Source of the DNA: Prolixibacteraceae bacterium
Lineage (GTDB): Bacteria; Bacteroidota; Bacteroidia; Bacteroidales; Prolixibacteraceae
Assembly (NCBI GenBank): GCA_028282705.1
Contig: JANQHI010000033.1
Span: forward strand, 123,093 to 187,092
Length of the DNA stretch: 64,000 nucleotides
Reading direction: 5' to 3'
Each line of letters opens with the position of its first letter. Position 1 is the stretch's first letter. The position numbers were made by a program, and so were the translations under genes. Shown piece after piece: positions 21,856-32,200 of this stretch. The notes under the pieces were generated by a model. That model saw only the letters and a program-made list of their open reading frames with translations. It was not told the DNA's origin and searched no databases.

Positions 21856-22641
21856 TTATTTTATTGCTGAAATAAAATCCTGGCATGCTTGCACAGGGTT
21901 ATTGGTTTTCATAAATGTTTCGCCAATAAGGAACCCCTTAAACCCAGCTTCTTTAAGTTGCATAATGTTGGCAGGGGCAGACAACCCACTTTCAGAAATC
22001 TTTAAATATCCATCAGGAATTAAAGGTGCCAATTGTTTTGATAGTTCTATGGATACTTCAAATGTTTTTAGGTTCCTGTTATTAACACCCACAATGTCGA
22101 TTAATTCATTTAGTTTATTGATTTCTTCACTGGTGTGGATTTCTGCCAATACCTCCATGCCATATTCTTTGGCTGCTTGCGCCAGTTCAAACATTTGACT
22201 TTTTTCAAGGCTGGCTGCAATCAGCAAAATTACATCAGCTCCATGGGCTTTGGCTTCAATAACCTGGTATGGGTCAATCATAAAATCTTTCATGAGGATG
22301 GGTATCTCAGGATTGGCTTCCCTTGCCAGCAACAGGTTTTGAAGTGAGCCTCCAAAATATTCATGATCAGTAAGTACAGATAGCCCAGATGCTCCTGCTT
22401 TGCAATATCCTTTTGTTACTTTTGTTACATCAGCTTGGTTATTAATAACCCCTTTTGAGGGGGATTTTTGTTTGAATTCAGCTATTACACCAGATGCTTT
22501 TTCAAAGAGCAGGTTGCATTTTAATGAATTGCATTTCCTGCTGAATAATGGGTCTTTCAGAAGCTGGTTCACACCCACTTGCTTCTTCTGTATGGTAACC
22601 TCTTCTTTTTTAGTTTTAATTATTTTATCAAGGATAGTCAT
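21856..22641 (-). CDS. trpC: Indole-3-glycerol phosphate synthase
   Basis: The protein has 261 residues. It is a single-domain TIM barrel that closes the indole ring. The N-terminal helix carries the family LDKIIKTKKEEV. The catalytic region includes IAEFKQKSPSKG, the VLTDHEYFGGS loop, PILMKDFMIDPYQ and IVGVNNRNLKTFEV. It lies mid-operon, 11 bp after trpD. Confidence 0.96.
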   Translation of the reverse strand: MTILDKIIKTKKEEVTIQKKQVGVNQLLKDPLFSRKCNSLKCNLLFEKASGVIAEFKQKSPSKGVINNQADVTKVTKGYCKAGASGLSVLTDHEYFGGSLQNLLLAREANPEIPILMKDFMIDPYQVIEAKAHGADVILLIAASLEKSQMFELAQAAKEYGMEVLAEIHTSEEINKLNELIDIVGVNNRNLKTFEVSIELSKQLAPLIPDGYLKISESGLSAPANIMQLKEAGFKGFLIGETFMKTNNPVQACQDFISAIK

Positions 22642-22652
22642 AGCTTCTAGTG

Positions 22653-23639
22653 TTATTCAACCATTTTTGTTAGTGCCATTTTTGCTTTGCCACTTTTTAG
22701 GCTTTCAGTAGCCATGGCTACACATTCTTCCAGGCTTTTGGTTTGATGGGCTGTTTTGATGGCCATTGCAGCATTTGCAACAGATACATTGTTTTGTTCT
22801 TCAGTCCCATTTCCATCAAGGATATCAGTAAAAATTTTGGCAGCTTCTTCCACTGTGTTTCCTCCAAACAGTTTTTCAGGGGCTATTTTCCTGAAAGCAA
22901 ACTCTTTAGGGGAAATAATACCTTCTGTGTTGTTGTTGGAAAAACAGAAATCATCAGTAAGTGAAACCTCATCATAACCATCCAGGTTGTAAACAATGGT
23001 ATGGGTTATATCCAGGTTTTTATATACCTCTTTGTAAAGGCCAAAAACCTCTTTATTGTAAACGCCCAGCAGTTGGTATGCTGGGGAAGATGGGTTGATC
23101 ATAGGCCCCAGGATATTGAAAAAGGTCTTTACTTTTAAAGCTTTCCTGACAGGAGCAATATTTTTCATGGCAGGGTGGAACAAAGGTGCATGTAGGAAAC
23201 ATATACCAGACCTGTCAAGGTCAGCTTTCAGTTTTTCAGGATTACTACTGAAAGTATATCCCAAATATTCCAACACATTGGAAGAACCACTTTTTGATGA
23301 AACAGCATAGTTGCCATGTTTAGTAACAGGGATGCCTGCACCAGCTACAATGAAAGAGGCAAGGGTTGAAATATTGAACGTATTTTTCCCATCACCACCA
23401 GTCCCAACAATATCAATTGCATTGTAGGCTGACAGGTCAACAGCCAGGCACAATTCTGCCATAGCATCCCTGAAGCCAGTAAGTTCTGAAGGGGTAATTT
23501 TGCGCATGAGGAATACTGTCAGGAAAGAGGCAAACTCTATTTCTGATTGGTTGCCTTCTCCAATACTCCTTAGTGTGGTTTTAGCTTCATCATAACCCAG
23601 CGTATTGCCTTCAAAAAGGTAGGTAAGTATATCCTTCAT
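22653..23639 (-). CDS. trpD: Anthranilate phosphoribosyltransferase
   Basis: The protein has 328 residues. It transfers phosphoribose from PRPP to anthranilate. The PRPP loop GTGGDGKNTFNIST and the KHGNYAVSSKSGSSNVLEYLG motif are present, as is the second metal site DGYDEVSL. It is not fused to trpG. It lies 7 bp after trpG in the operon. Confidence 0.96.
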   Translation of the reverse strand: MKDILTYLFEGNTLGYDEAKTTLRSIGEGNQSEIEFASFLTVFLMRKITPSELTGFRDAMAELCLAVDLSAYNAIDIVGTGGDGKNTFNISTLASFIVAGAGIPVTKHGNYAVSSKSGSSNVLEYLGYTFSSNPEKLKADLDRSGICFLHAPLFHPAMKNIAPVRKALKVKTFFNILGPMINPSSPAYQLLGVYNKEVFGLYKEVYKNLDITHTIVYNLDGYDEVSLTDDFCFSNNNTEGIISPKEFAFRKIAPEKLFGGNTVEEAAKIFTDILDGNGTEEQNNVSVANAAMAIKTAHQTKSLEECVAMATESLKSGKAKMALTKMVE

Positions 23640-23646
23640 AATAGAA

Positions 23647-24213
23647 TTATTTATAAATCCAGTTTTTTAGCATTTTTTCACCATCAGGGGTCAGCACTGA
23701 TTCAGGGTGGAACTGAACTCCTTCTACATCATATTCTTTGTGTTTCATCGACATGATCTCCCCTTCATCATCAAAGCTGGTAATTTCAAAACATGTAGGT
23801 AGGCCCTCTTTTTTAACAATCCAGGAGTGGTAACGCCCGGCTTCAAATGACTGAGGGATACCTTCATACAGGATAGTATCACCTTTAACAGCAACAGGGG
23901 TTGCTATACCATGCAATACTTTGTTCATATTCAGGATTTTTCCTCCAAATGCTTCTGCAATAGCTTGGTGCCCAAGGCATACACCCAGTATGCTTTTTGT
24001 TGGTGCATATTGTTTTATAATATCCAGTAGCAAGCCAGCTTCAGAAGGAATACCAGGACCAGGTGATAGAATAATTTTATCATATGCTGAAATTTCCTTC
24101 AGGCTTATTTCATCATTTCTTTTCACAATAACTGGAAGCCCCGTAATTTTTTTAACTGCATGTATCAGGTTGTATGTGAAAGAATCATAATTGTCAATAA
24201 CTAATATTTTCAT
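23647..24213 (-). CDS. trpG: Anthranilate synthase component II (glutamine amidotransferase)
   Basis: The protein has 188 residues. It is a class I glutaminase supplying ammonia to TrpE. The triad is visible as Cys79 (GVCLGHQAI), His169 and Glu171 (QFHPES). SPGPGIPSEAG is the oxyanion loop. It could also serve as PabA in folate synthesis, as in many bacteria with a single such subunit. Confidence 0.95.
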   Translation of the reverse strand: MKILVIDNYDSFTYNLIHAVKKITGLPVIVKRNDEISLKEISAYDKIILSPGPGIPSEAGLLLDIIKQYAPTKSILGVCLGHQAIAEAFGGKILNMNKVLHGIATPVAVKGDTILYEGIPQSFEAGRYHSWIVKKEGLPTCFEITSFDDEGEIMSMKHKEYDVEGVQFHPESVLTPDGEKMLKNWIYK

Positions 24214-24328
24214 TCGTCTATAATTGTTTATTTTAATAGTGACTCATGTAACTCGCATAGCTATACTCCTGTGTAATAAAAGCTTTTTATTATGCTCGTT
24301 TCATCTGTTTGAATTTTTTCATTCTGGA

Positions 24329-25738
24329 TTAATGGATTGTTTTAGCCATTTCAATAGCATTTTTTAATGCTGCTAATTTATTATTTACTTCCTGAAGTTC
24401 ACTTTCTTCTTTTGAATCAGCAACAATTCCTGCCCCTGCCTGGTAATACAATACAGAACCTTTGCTTAGGAATGACCTGATCATAATGGCATGGTTAACT
24501 GTCCTGTCAAAACCAAGGTAGCCAATGCATCCCCCATAGTAACCACGATTTTGGTTCTCATACAGGTCTATCAGCTGCATTGCCCTGTGTTTTGGTGCTC
24601 CTGATAAAGTTCCTGCCGGGAATGATTCTCCCAATACTTTTACCAGGTTGGCATTATCAGGTAATTGACCTGAAACCTGTGAAACCAAATGGATTACATG
24701 GGAGTAGAACTGGACTTCCCTGTAAGTATCAACTTCAACATGTGCTGCATTCCTGCTAAGGTCATTCCTGGCAAGGTCAACCAGCATTACATGTTCAGCA
24801 TTTTCTTTAGGGTCTTTGCTCAGTTCTTCAGCCAGTTTTTTGTCTTGCTCATCATTGCCTGTCCTTTTAAAAGTCCCTGCAATGGGATGGATGTATGCTT
24901 TATTGTCCATTACCCTAATTTGTGCTTCTGGGCTGGAACCAAAAATTTTATATTCCCCATAATCAAAATAAAACAGGTAGGGAGAAGGGTTTATTGAACG
25001 CAATGACCTGTACACATTAAAATCATCTCCATTAAACTTCTGGGAAAACTGCCTTGATAAAACAATCTGGAAAACATCACCCCTGTAACAATGCTCTTTC
25101 CCTTTGGTAACCATGTGCTTATATTCCTCATCAGTGATATTTGAAACCTCGTTTTCAGTTGTTTCAAAACTGGAAGAGGCAAAATTGAGGTTGACCAACA
25201 GGTGGTGAATATAATCAATTTGTGAATTTTCCCCTTCCTGAAGGTTTTCAATAATGTAGATAATGTTTTTATGGTGGTCAATTGCTACAATGTATTTGTA
25301 AAAACAATATTTTACTTCAGGGATTTGGTAGCTCCCACTTGCACTGGAAGTAATTTCAATCTTTTCAAAATATTTTATTGCATCATAATTGGTATAACCA
25401 AACAACCCATTTACAGGCAGGTTTATCCCTGAAGTATCAACTTTGAAAGAATTATAAAAGGCATCCAATTGTTTATGCAAGGAATTTTCAGGGGTAATAG
25501 TTGACTCTCCAATTACCTTTCCAGAGGTTTCAACTTTAACCTTCCCTTTGTTGGCATTGAAACAAGCAATTGGTGTAAAGCAAATAAAAGAATAGGCATT
25601 TTCATTGCCATGGTAATCTGAACTTTCCAACAAAATTGATTTTGGGTACAGGCTCCTCAAACGCAAGTAAACACTGACGGGAGTAACAGTATCAGCAAGT
25701 ACTTTTCTTATGGTTGGTTTAAAATGTAGTGGTTTCAT
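24329..25738 (-). CDS. trpE: Anthranilate synthase component I
   Basis: The protein has 469 residues. It converts chorismate to anthranilate with ammonia from TrpG. The N-terminal SILLES motif is the tryptophan feedback site. The chorismate-binding half carries DVFQIVLSRQF, IAGTFKRTG, EHVMLVDLARNDLSR, LPAGTLSGAPKHRAMQLID and YYGGCIGY. It is the first structural gene of the operon. It is separated from trpG by 115 bp and preceded by two attenuator-like leaders, so it should be the first gene affected by tryptophan supply. Confidence 0.97.
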   Translation of the reverse strand: MKPLHFKPTIRKVLADTVTPVSVYLRLRSLYPKSILLESSDYHGNENAYSFICFTPIACFNANKGKVKVETSGKVIGESTITPENSLHKQLDAFYNSFKVDTSGINLPVNGLFGYTNYDAIKYFEKIEITSSASGSYQIPEVKYCFYKYIVAIDHHKNIIYIIENLQEGENSQIDYIHHLLVNLNFASSSFETTENEVSNITDEEYKHMVTKGKEHCYRGDVFQIVLSRQFSQKFNGDDFNVYRSLRSINPSPYLFYFDYGEYKIFGSSPEAQIRVMDNKAYIHPIAGTFKRTGNDEQDKKLAEELSKDPKENAEHVMLVDLARNDLSRNAAHVEVDTYREVQFYSHVIHLVSQVSGQLPDNANLVKVLGESFPAGTLSGAPKHRAMQLIDLYENQNRGYYGGCIGYLGFDRTVNHAIMIRSFLSKGSVLYYQAGAGIVADSKEESELQEVNNKLAALKNAIEMAKTIH

Positions 25739-25769
25739 ATTTTTTATGTTTTTATAATCTTATCCTAAC

Positions 25770-25805
25770 AAAAAAGGCTTACCGTGATTTCGATAAGCCT
25801 TTTTT
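25770..25805 (-). terminator. Attenuator terminator 2 of the trp operon
   Basis: AAAAAAGGCTTA, a 12-nt loop and TAAGCCTTTTTT form a perfect 12-bp stem ending in U6. It sits 28 nt after the second leader peptide and 32 nt before trpE. The upstream segment TGTAAAAA can alternatively pair with TTTTTACA inside the leader ORF (25850-25843), a possible antiterminator. ATTGGTG over the Trp codons (25870-25864) can pair with CACCAAT (25814-25808). Confidence 0.85.
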
Positions 25806-25832
25806 ACATTGGTGCATAGCAACTTTACCTCT

Positions 25833-25895
25833 TCACGATTTTTGTAAAAAGTTAACTTGCCACCACCAATTATTTAATCTTTTACTTTTCATCAT
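25833..25895 (-). CDS. trpL: trp operon leader peptide 2 (Trp-Trp-Trp)
   Basis: This is a 20-codon ORF on the minus strand, reading MMKSKRLNN, then three consecutive TGG codons, then QVNFLQKS and TGA. Tandem Trp codons just upstream of an intrinsic terminator and trpE are the hallmark of ribosome-mediated attenuation: low Trp-tRNA stalls the ribosome and lets transcription continue. There is no strong Shine-Dalgarno sequence, as usual in this phylum. It was recognised from the sequence rather than by homology, since leader peptides are not conserved. Confidence 0.82.
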   Translation of the reverse strand: MMKSKRLNNWWWQVNFLQKS

Positions 25896-25902
25896 ACTTA
25901 AT

Positions 25903-25935
25903 AAAAAAAGCCCACTTCAGTAAGACGCAGGCCTT
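25903..25935 (-). terminator. Attenuator terminator 1 of the trp operon
   Basis: AAG(G)CCTGC pairs with GTGGGCTT, with one bulged G and two wobble pairs, around an 11-nt loop, and is followed by T7 on the minus strand. It sits 31 nt after leader peptide 1. A competing antiterminator is visible: GCC-ATA-TTGT (25963-25955 region) can pair with ACAA-GGC, which takes up the 5' arm of the terminator. A 1:2 hairpin of 11 perfect pairs (ACAATATGGCT at 26014-26004 with AGCCATATTGT at 25965-25955) would block that when translation is not stalled. Confidence 0.75.
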
Positions 25936-25966
25936 GTAAATATCTTTAAAAATCACAATATGGCTA

Positions 25967-26029
25967 TTACTTCTTACTTGCCGTAAAAAGACCCCACCAC
26001 GGAAGCCATATTGTATTTTTTTCTTTCAT
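25967..26029 (-). CDS. trpL: trp operon leader peptide 1 (three Trp codons)
   Basis: This is a 20-codon ORF, MKEKNTI-W-LP-WW-GLFTASKK, with Trp at positions 8, 11 and 12 and a TAA stop. It begins about 18 nt after a promoter-like sequence. The first Trp codon lies inside a perfect 11-bp hairpin whose 3' arm could instead form an antiterminator. It is exactly the same length as leader peptide 2, 134 bp downstream. Two leader peptides in series ahead of one trp operon is unusual. Confidence 0.8.
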   Translation of the reverse strand: MKEKNTIWLPWWGLFTASKK

Positions 26030-26046
26030 TGTTATTTTATTTCTGT

Positions 26047-26077
26047 CAAAAGAATAAAATTTTTTGTTCTTAAACAA
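26047..26077 (-). promoter_or_regulatory. Candidate trp operon promoter
   Basis: On the minus strand TTG (26077-26075), an 18-nt spacer and TATTCTTTTG (26056-26047) resemble the Bacteroidota -33 TTG and -7 TAnnTTTG elements, with one extra base in the -7 box. Transcription would begin about 15-20 nt before the first leader peptide ATG. Confidence 0.5.
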
Positions 26078-26169
26078 CCCAAAGCTCAAAAAAGTTGTAA
26101 TATTTTTCATGAAGCTGTTTAAAATAAAACTGAAAAGCTATGAGAAATATCTTGATTTCATTGGACTTC

Positions 26170-26216
26170 AGCTAATTTTTTCTCCATAGCTATGGCTATG
26201 CAGAAAAAATGGAGCT
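26170..26216. repeat. Long imperfect inverted repeat between sprA and the trp leader
   Basis: AGCT..ATTTTTTCT.CATAGC pairs with GCTATG.AGAAAAAAT.AGCT, about 20 pairs with few mismatches, around CATA. It lies about 70 bp after the sprA stop and upstream of the trp promoter. There is no T run after it, so it may be an RNA 3'-end stabiliser or a repeat element rather than an intrinsic terminator. Confidence 0.5.
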
Positions 26217-26286
26217 TCGCCACTAAAACCAATATATCCCTCTCGCAATTCCCCTTCTACTTCAAACAACTTCTATACTTAACCAT

Positions 26287-29200
26287 TTATTGAGCTAATG
26301 TAAAACGGAAACTTACCCCAAAATTGGTATTAGAAGTTGGGAAAGTAACTGAAGTTAGTGGTTTATTTATCACCCTATCATAATAAATGCGCAATTGGAA
26401 CCGGTCACTCAACATATAGTCAGCAGTGCTTTTTATGGACAGGATGGTTTGCCCCGCAGAAATCTGGTCAGGCTCATCCAGCCTTCTAATGTTGGTTTTA
26501 TTTTTCCTGAAAGATAAATCAGCTGCAATATTCAGGTCATTTGAATATGATTTTTGAGAATTTTTTGTTTTGATAATTAAATCCATTTGTGTAAACCTGT
26601 AACCTAACCCAAAAATATATTCATTACTTAATACCTCAGTCAACTGGTTATTGGCAAATGATAAGGTCATGTTCCTTGAACGTTTAACCTCTGCCCTGGT
26701 TGTCAGGTCATTTGTCCACATGATATCCATATTGATCAATGGGTTAAATGATTCATTAATGTTTATGGAGGAGATATCAAATTGAGGGATAAAATTACCA
26801 ATGACATCACGTGCATAGCTGAAACCATCAGGTTCTTCTATATAATTTAGGTTTGTAAGGTAAGACCCAACACTATAGGTTGAACTATAATTGTGGGAGA
26901 AGTTTAGTGATTTCATTATTTTGTTGAGTGCAGGTATCCTGGAAACCATACCATCATAAGAAACCCTCCAGTTTGGGCGCATGTATTTAATGGATGGGAA
27001 AATATCCAGTGAAACGTCTTGTGCATCAGTGTTGGTGTATGCTGCCAGGAATGCAGGTACCAACACTTCCATAGAAGTTGGGCCATAACCATCAGGAAAA
27101 CCAGTTGAAGGATTAATTGCAGGATTATAACCACTATTCAAACTAGGTACCCTCTTTTGGGCTAGCCTCTTGGCTATTATCATCCTGTTCTGCTTAAAAG
27201 TTTCAAATGCTTCAGATTGCTCAACCACATCATTACCAATAGCTGAAAAAGCGGTTCCCCATGTAAATAAGGTCATGGAGAAGTTACCTTGCACAGTGCG
27301 GCTGTTAGCATTGAATTTTCCTGTTGAAGAATCATAATTATAAAACTCACTTATGTTTTTGGAAAATGACCTTGTTGCCTGTAAGTCAATCCTTAAATCA
27401 GGGATAGGCTCAACCACTGAACGTACACCCACCCTTTCAGTTTTATTCATAATAAAAGGCTTGTTTAATAATGGGTCAGAGGTAAGCCATCCTTTTCGGG
27501 AGGCACTTTCGGCAAATCCTTCATCCTGCCAACCAAACAGGAATGGGATGCCAGGGGCATAGTTACTATTAATGGCATCGCCAAGTGAGTTAGCATGAGG
27601 GCTATACCTTCCACCCCCAAACAATGAAGGTGTTGGCAAATAACCTGGTAGGGCTGTTCCCCCATTTATATTGTAATTTACTGAAATGTTTTGGACACCC
27701 AATAACACCCTGGTACTAAAATCAAGTATTTTTTTCAAAGTGTTGGCTTTTTCTTTTCTTCCTGTTACTGCCACTATCACATTATTGGCATCTACATTTG
27801 GGGTAAATTCAATCCTGTTTTTATCCAATACTTTAAACCTTCCTGATAAAGGTTTCCCTTCTGCAGTCTTAAAGGTTGCCTTCACATTTTCAGTATTTAG
27901 TTTATGTGTTACAACAGACCCTTTGTTGGCAGTCATTTTGGGGACATTACCATTAAAGCTAACTTCTTTGCCTTCATTTTGCTGTGCAGGTTGCCTAACA
28001 GGTGCCCTTCTTTGTTGTTGCATCCGTTGGTTGCTACTTCCCCTTCCTCTTGAGTAACTCCTTCCTGTTCTTTTAAACTGGGAGTTTATTTTTTTGAAAT
28101 AAGGTACTTTATTGTAAATAGTTACCATTTGGATGGTAGCCTGGTTGGTCCAGTTTTGTGTATTCTGGATATAATTCCCCAGGTTAATGGTATCAGCTGT
28201 TATGGCTCCTGCAGACCAATTATAGGTAGCCTGGTAGCGTGAAGTAGCAGATATAAAATTCAATGCTTTTATTTTGTTAATGGGCAACTGGTAGGAAATA
28301 TTAATGTTGTGGTTATAAATGGTTGGGCGCCCCATATCCAAAAGGTTTGAAATAATGGAATCCCTTTTCCATGTATAATCATCATCATTCCTGTTTATCC
28401 TTCCTTCAGGTTCATCAATCCTTGCAGTACTGTTTGAAGAAAAATCAAACTTAAGGGTGCGCGTGAGGTTATACCTTAAATCAAAGTACCTGTTCCATAA
28501 AAATTCTTTATCATAGGTTGGGGTAATAATTATATCAGGGTTAGTTATGTTTCGTGTCAATACTTCATTATAATGCCTGTATAAATCAGTCCTGAAAGAT
28601 ATTTGGGCAGGCAGTGGGTAGAAGTTAAAGTCACCAATCAGTTTTAACAGCCCTTTTTGCAAGAACCTCACTTTTTTAAATGGGCTTACTAATTTAGGAC
28701 GTGCTGAATAATTATATGATAACATCCCCCTGTAAGTTTTATCAAGGTTGTAGGCTGTATTTATATCCCTCCTGAAAGTTTCATTGTATGAATAGGTGAG
28801 GGCAAAGTTTGAAAGGTCATAAATCCTGTTCTTTGTGCGGTCAGGCCTGGGGTCAATTTTTACATTGGTGAAGTTGAGGCTTTTCCTTTCAATGATAGCC
28901 TGAGACATTGATTTTATTGAATCTTTTTCATTGCTCGTTTGTGCCCTGTTCAGGGATTCCTTTAATTCTATATCAGGATCCAGAGGATTGTATTTAGGAG
29001 TTGTAGTGCTTTTTGAGTAACTATAATACATAGGTATCCTCATCCTTGATTTTTCAGGAAGTAATTTTCCAAGATCAAGAGAGGCAGCTATGTCATATTC
29101 AGTGACATCATCCAATGCACGTTCGTTCACACTGCTTTCAATGCTCCCAAACCCTGCTGACCGATGCCTGGCAGCAAGTGTTACCGAGCCCAGGTCTGCC

Positions 29201-32200
29201 AACCTTGTACTAACGCGTGCATTGGCAGCCCATCCACCATCTTCATCAAAATCGGCCAGGCGCAACTCATTAAGCCATACTTCAACAGATCTTGGTCCAG
29301 GGTTGATCCCTTCCCTTGATTTGTGGCGGATACCCATCATCATCACTTCAACATTGCCCAGGTTAGGGTTACCTTTTATTTTGATGGTGTTTTTATTGTT
29401 ATTCCTGCCTTCATGTATTACTTCAAAAATATCTTGCATAGAAATAATTGCTCCAGCTTTCCTTACTTCAGCATTCCTCAGTAATTTGGTATTGGTGAAC
29501 AATTCCAAGGGAACATTTATCTGGTTTTCTTCTGGCCAAACAATAAACCTGTCAGATTCAATTTCTCCATTATACCTACCATGAGGCGTAAGTTTTAATG
29601 GAAGTTCATACTCATAATAGTTTAAGTTATAATCAGAACCTAACCTTATAAACAGTGAGAGGTCATCATCATCAACAGGGTAACCTTCAATTTCTTCAGC
29701 ATGGACTTCCATTTTTAAAGTTTTGTAATTCCTGAAATCCATATAAAGGTTTTTATAGGCAGCCTTAGCATCTCCTGCTTCCAGGTCAGTCACTTTCAGT
29801 ACCAAAGACTGCTCATTTAATTGGCGTAATTGGGGGTTGGCAGGGTCAATTACCCTATCAATGCCTGGAGGGAGGATATAATTTACAGGCTTTCTATTTG
29901 AATTTTCTTCAATATTTACAGCCGAGACATCAAATCCTGAGCTAAGAGATTCAATGCCATTTTCTGCAAGTGTTCGTGTGTACCTTCTCCAATCAGCTCT
30001 CACCAGGTCAAGTGAGGCAAAACGCAGGACAACAGGATCATCAAACCCTTTCAGGTACATACGCATAAACCTGATGGACTTAAAATCATTAATGGAACCA
30101 ATAACCTCTTCAGGACTATTGACTGGAACCTTAAATTGATACCATTTTACTTGTTGAATTGTTCCATTTTCCAGTTCAACAGGTTCTCCTGCAATATCAG
30201 TGATGTAATTTTTACCAACCTCCATATCTTCAGGGCGGATACTGATCCTGTATTGATAATACCTTTCATATTCATTGAGCGTGTTATCCTCATTGATATC
30301 TTCAATATCTGGAATAGTCTTAGCAGAAGTTATATAAGGTTCAGGAGAAGTTTCATCAGCAGGAGAGTTGCTATCTGGCCCATTATATTTTTTATACCTT
30401 TCGAGGATACTTAACTCATCACCATCATAATCAGATCCCCTGTAATAGTGGTAGTTGTCATTTGAAGGGTCTTCCACAAAGTCATTATGAACAGTTGGGT
30501 TAACAATTGATGTAAGGTCATTGAGGTATTCATTAAAAAATGAACGTTCATCTTCATCTCGTAACCCATCATAACCAACATCCTGGAATTCCCTTGTCCT
30601 CCAATCCTGGTTAAACCCTTCAACAATGGATGGGTTGCTAGGTACACGCCCCCAAATTGTGGTATCAACATCAACAACTTCAGCAGAAGTAGGCAACCCA
30701 TTTTCAAACCCTTTGCGTGAATCTTTTAAGATATCTTCTGAAATTTCTCCCAGGTTAAAGTAAAGGTCTCCACCATTTGAACTAAGGGAGTCATAAATAA
30801 AAGGGTCTAATAACCAGAATTCAATAAATTCAATATTGGCTGTTTCAAAATCAGGGGTTTCAATTTCCCTCATAATCCCACCCCAGCGAGTTTCAGGATT
30901 ACGCAATGACCCATCATTGTTCAACCCTGCAGAATAACTGTTTGGCAGTGTCTCATAGTTGTATGGACCACGTTCAGAAGGATAGTAAGCTAAATCCAAA
31001 ATTGAAATATTTGTGGGTTCTCCTACAACAGCTTCCCTTTCTGGCCATATTTCTTCTTCAAAAACTTCCCTTACATAATGGTTTGACTGTTGTCCCACAT
31101 CAATTTTGATATGATCTGGTGTAAGTGAATTGTTACGTAAAAACAGGGGGTCAATTATATACCAGGCCAGTTTTGCCCTGTTGAAGTTATAGGCTAATGA
31201 ATTATTCAGGTTTGCTTCAGGAAACAAATCTTCCTGGTTTTGAGGTGTACTGGCAAGTACCCAATATTGCCTACTTTTTAGGTCAATGGATGTTTTTGTA
31301 GCTTCAAAATCATCAATGTAGACAGTACCACTTTTCCCAACAATGTTTGAGTGCCCAGGCATCAGTTGCGCATATTCAGCTTCAAAGCTGATGGAAGAAG
31401 GTGTAGTAGTATTAATAAAAGGCAATGCATCAACCATTTTGGTTAAGAACTGGCTTTCTGTAGAGTAGCGCGTGTCAAAACCAAAGATTGTGTTTGCAAT
31501 AGGGTCATATCCATAATCCACTTTTTCGGTCAGTGGCCTTTCAGACATGTGCAATATGGTTGCCCCAAGGTTAAAATTATCAGAAAAAGCATAATTGGCA
31601 TAAGCACCCAACATGGTTTTGCGTTGCATTGAAAACAGATCCTCAGTATCAACAGATGCCCTGATGGGTGTGCCTGCCTCAATCAACCCAGGGTTAATGA
31701 TTTTTACCCTACCTTGTGCATAATCAACTGTATAATCAACATTTTCCGTAAGCGTCCTACCTCCTGCCGAAACTTTTACAGACCCACGGGTAACATTAAT
31801 CGCCCCAAGGAAAATATCATTACCTGAGGACCCCTTAAAGCTTCCTTGTAACCTAAATTTATTGTGTTCAGCATCCTGTTCAGCAAAGGTTTTAGTTGAA
31901 TCATATAATGATTGAAAGGTATATTTTTCAATCAGAGCTGGGTCTTGTATTGAGTCTGCCAGGTGTTTTCCAAAAGGTTGTAACACAGGGAAAATTATCC
32001 TGCCATTTCGTCTATCAACTGTTATCCCTTCAACAAAATCAAATAGCCCATCTTTATAGGGGTCAAGCTGGGTGTTAAGTTTATCCAGGTTCATAACTCC
32101 CAGAAGCTTGTGCCCATTTATCCTGCCTTCAGGTATATAATTAATGAATGTCCCGGTAGAGTCATTTCTGTACATTACCCTAAATACAAAGTCATCATCT

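Noticed and set aside
24214..24328. AT-rich palindrome between trpE and trpG as a terminator
   Set aside because: AATAAAAGCTTTTTATT is almost all A/T with no stable GC stem, and the operon clearly continues.
27686..28057. Open frame of 123 codons opposite sprA
   Set aside because: It lies entirely within sprA on the other strand, has low-complexity hydrophobic composition and no start context. It is the shadow of a strongly coding frame.
29090..29584. Open frame of 164 codons opposite sprA
   Set aside because: Antisense to conserved SprA sequence, with unlikely Ser/Pro/Leu-rich composition and no recognisable domain.
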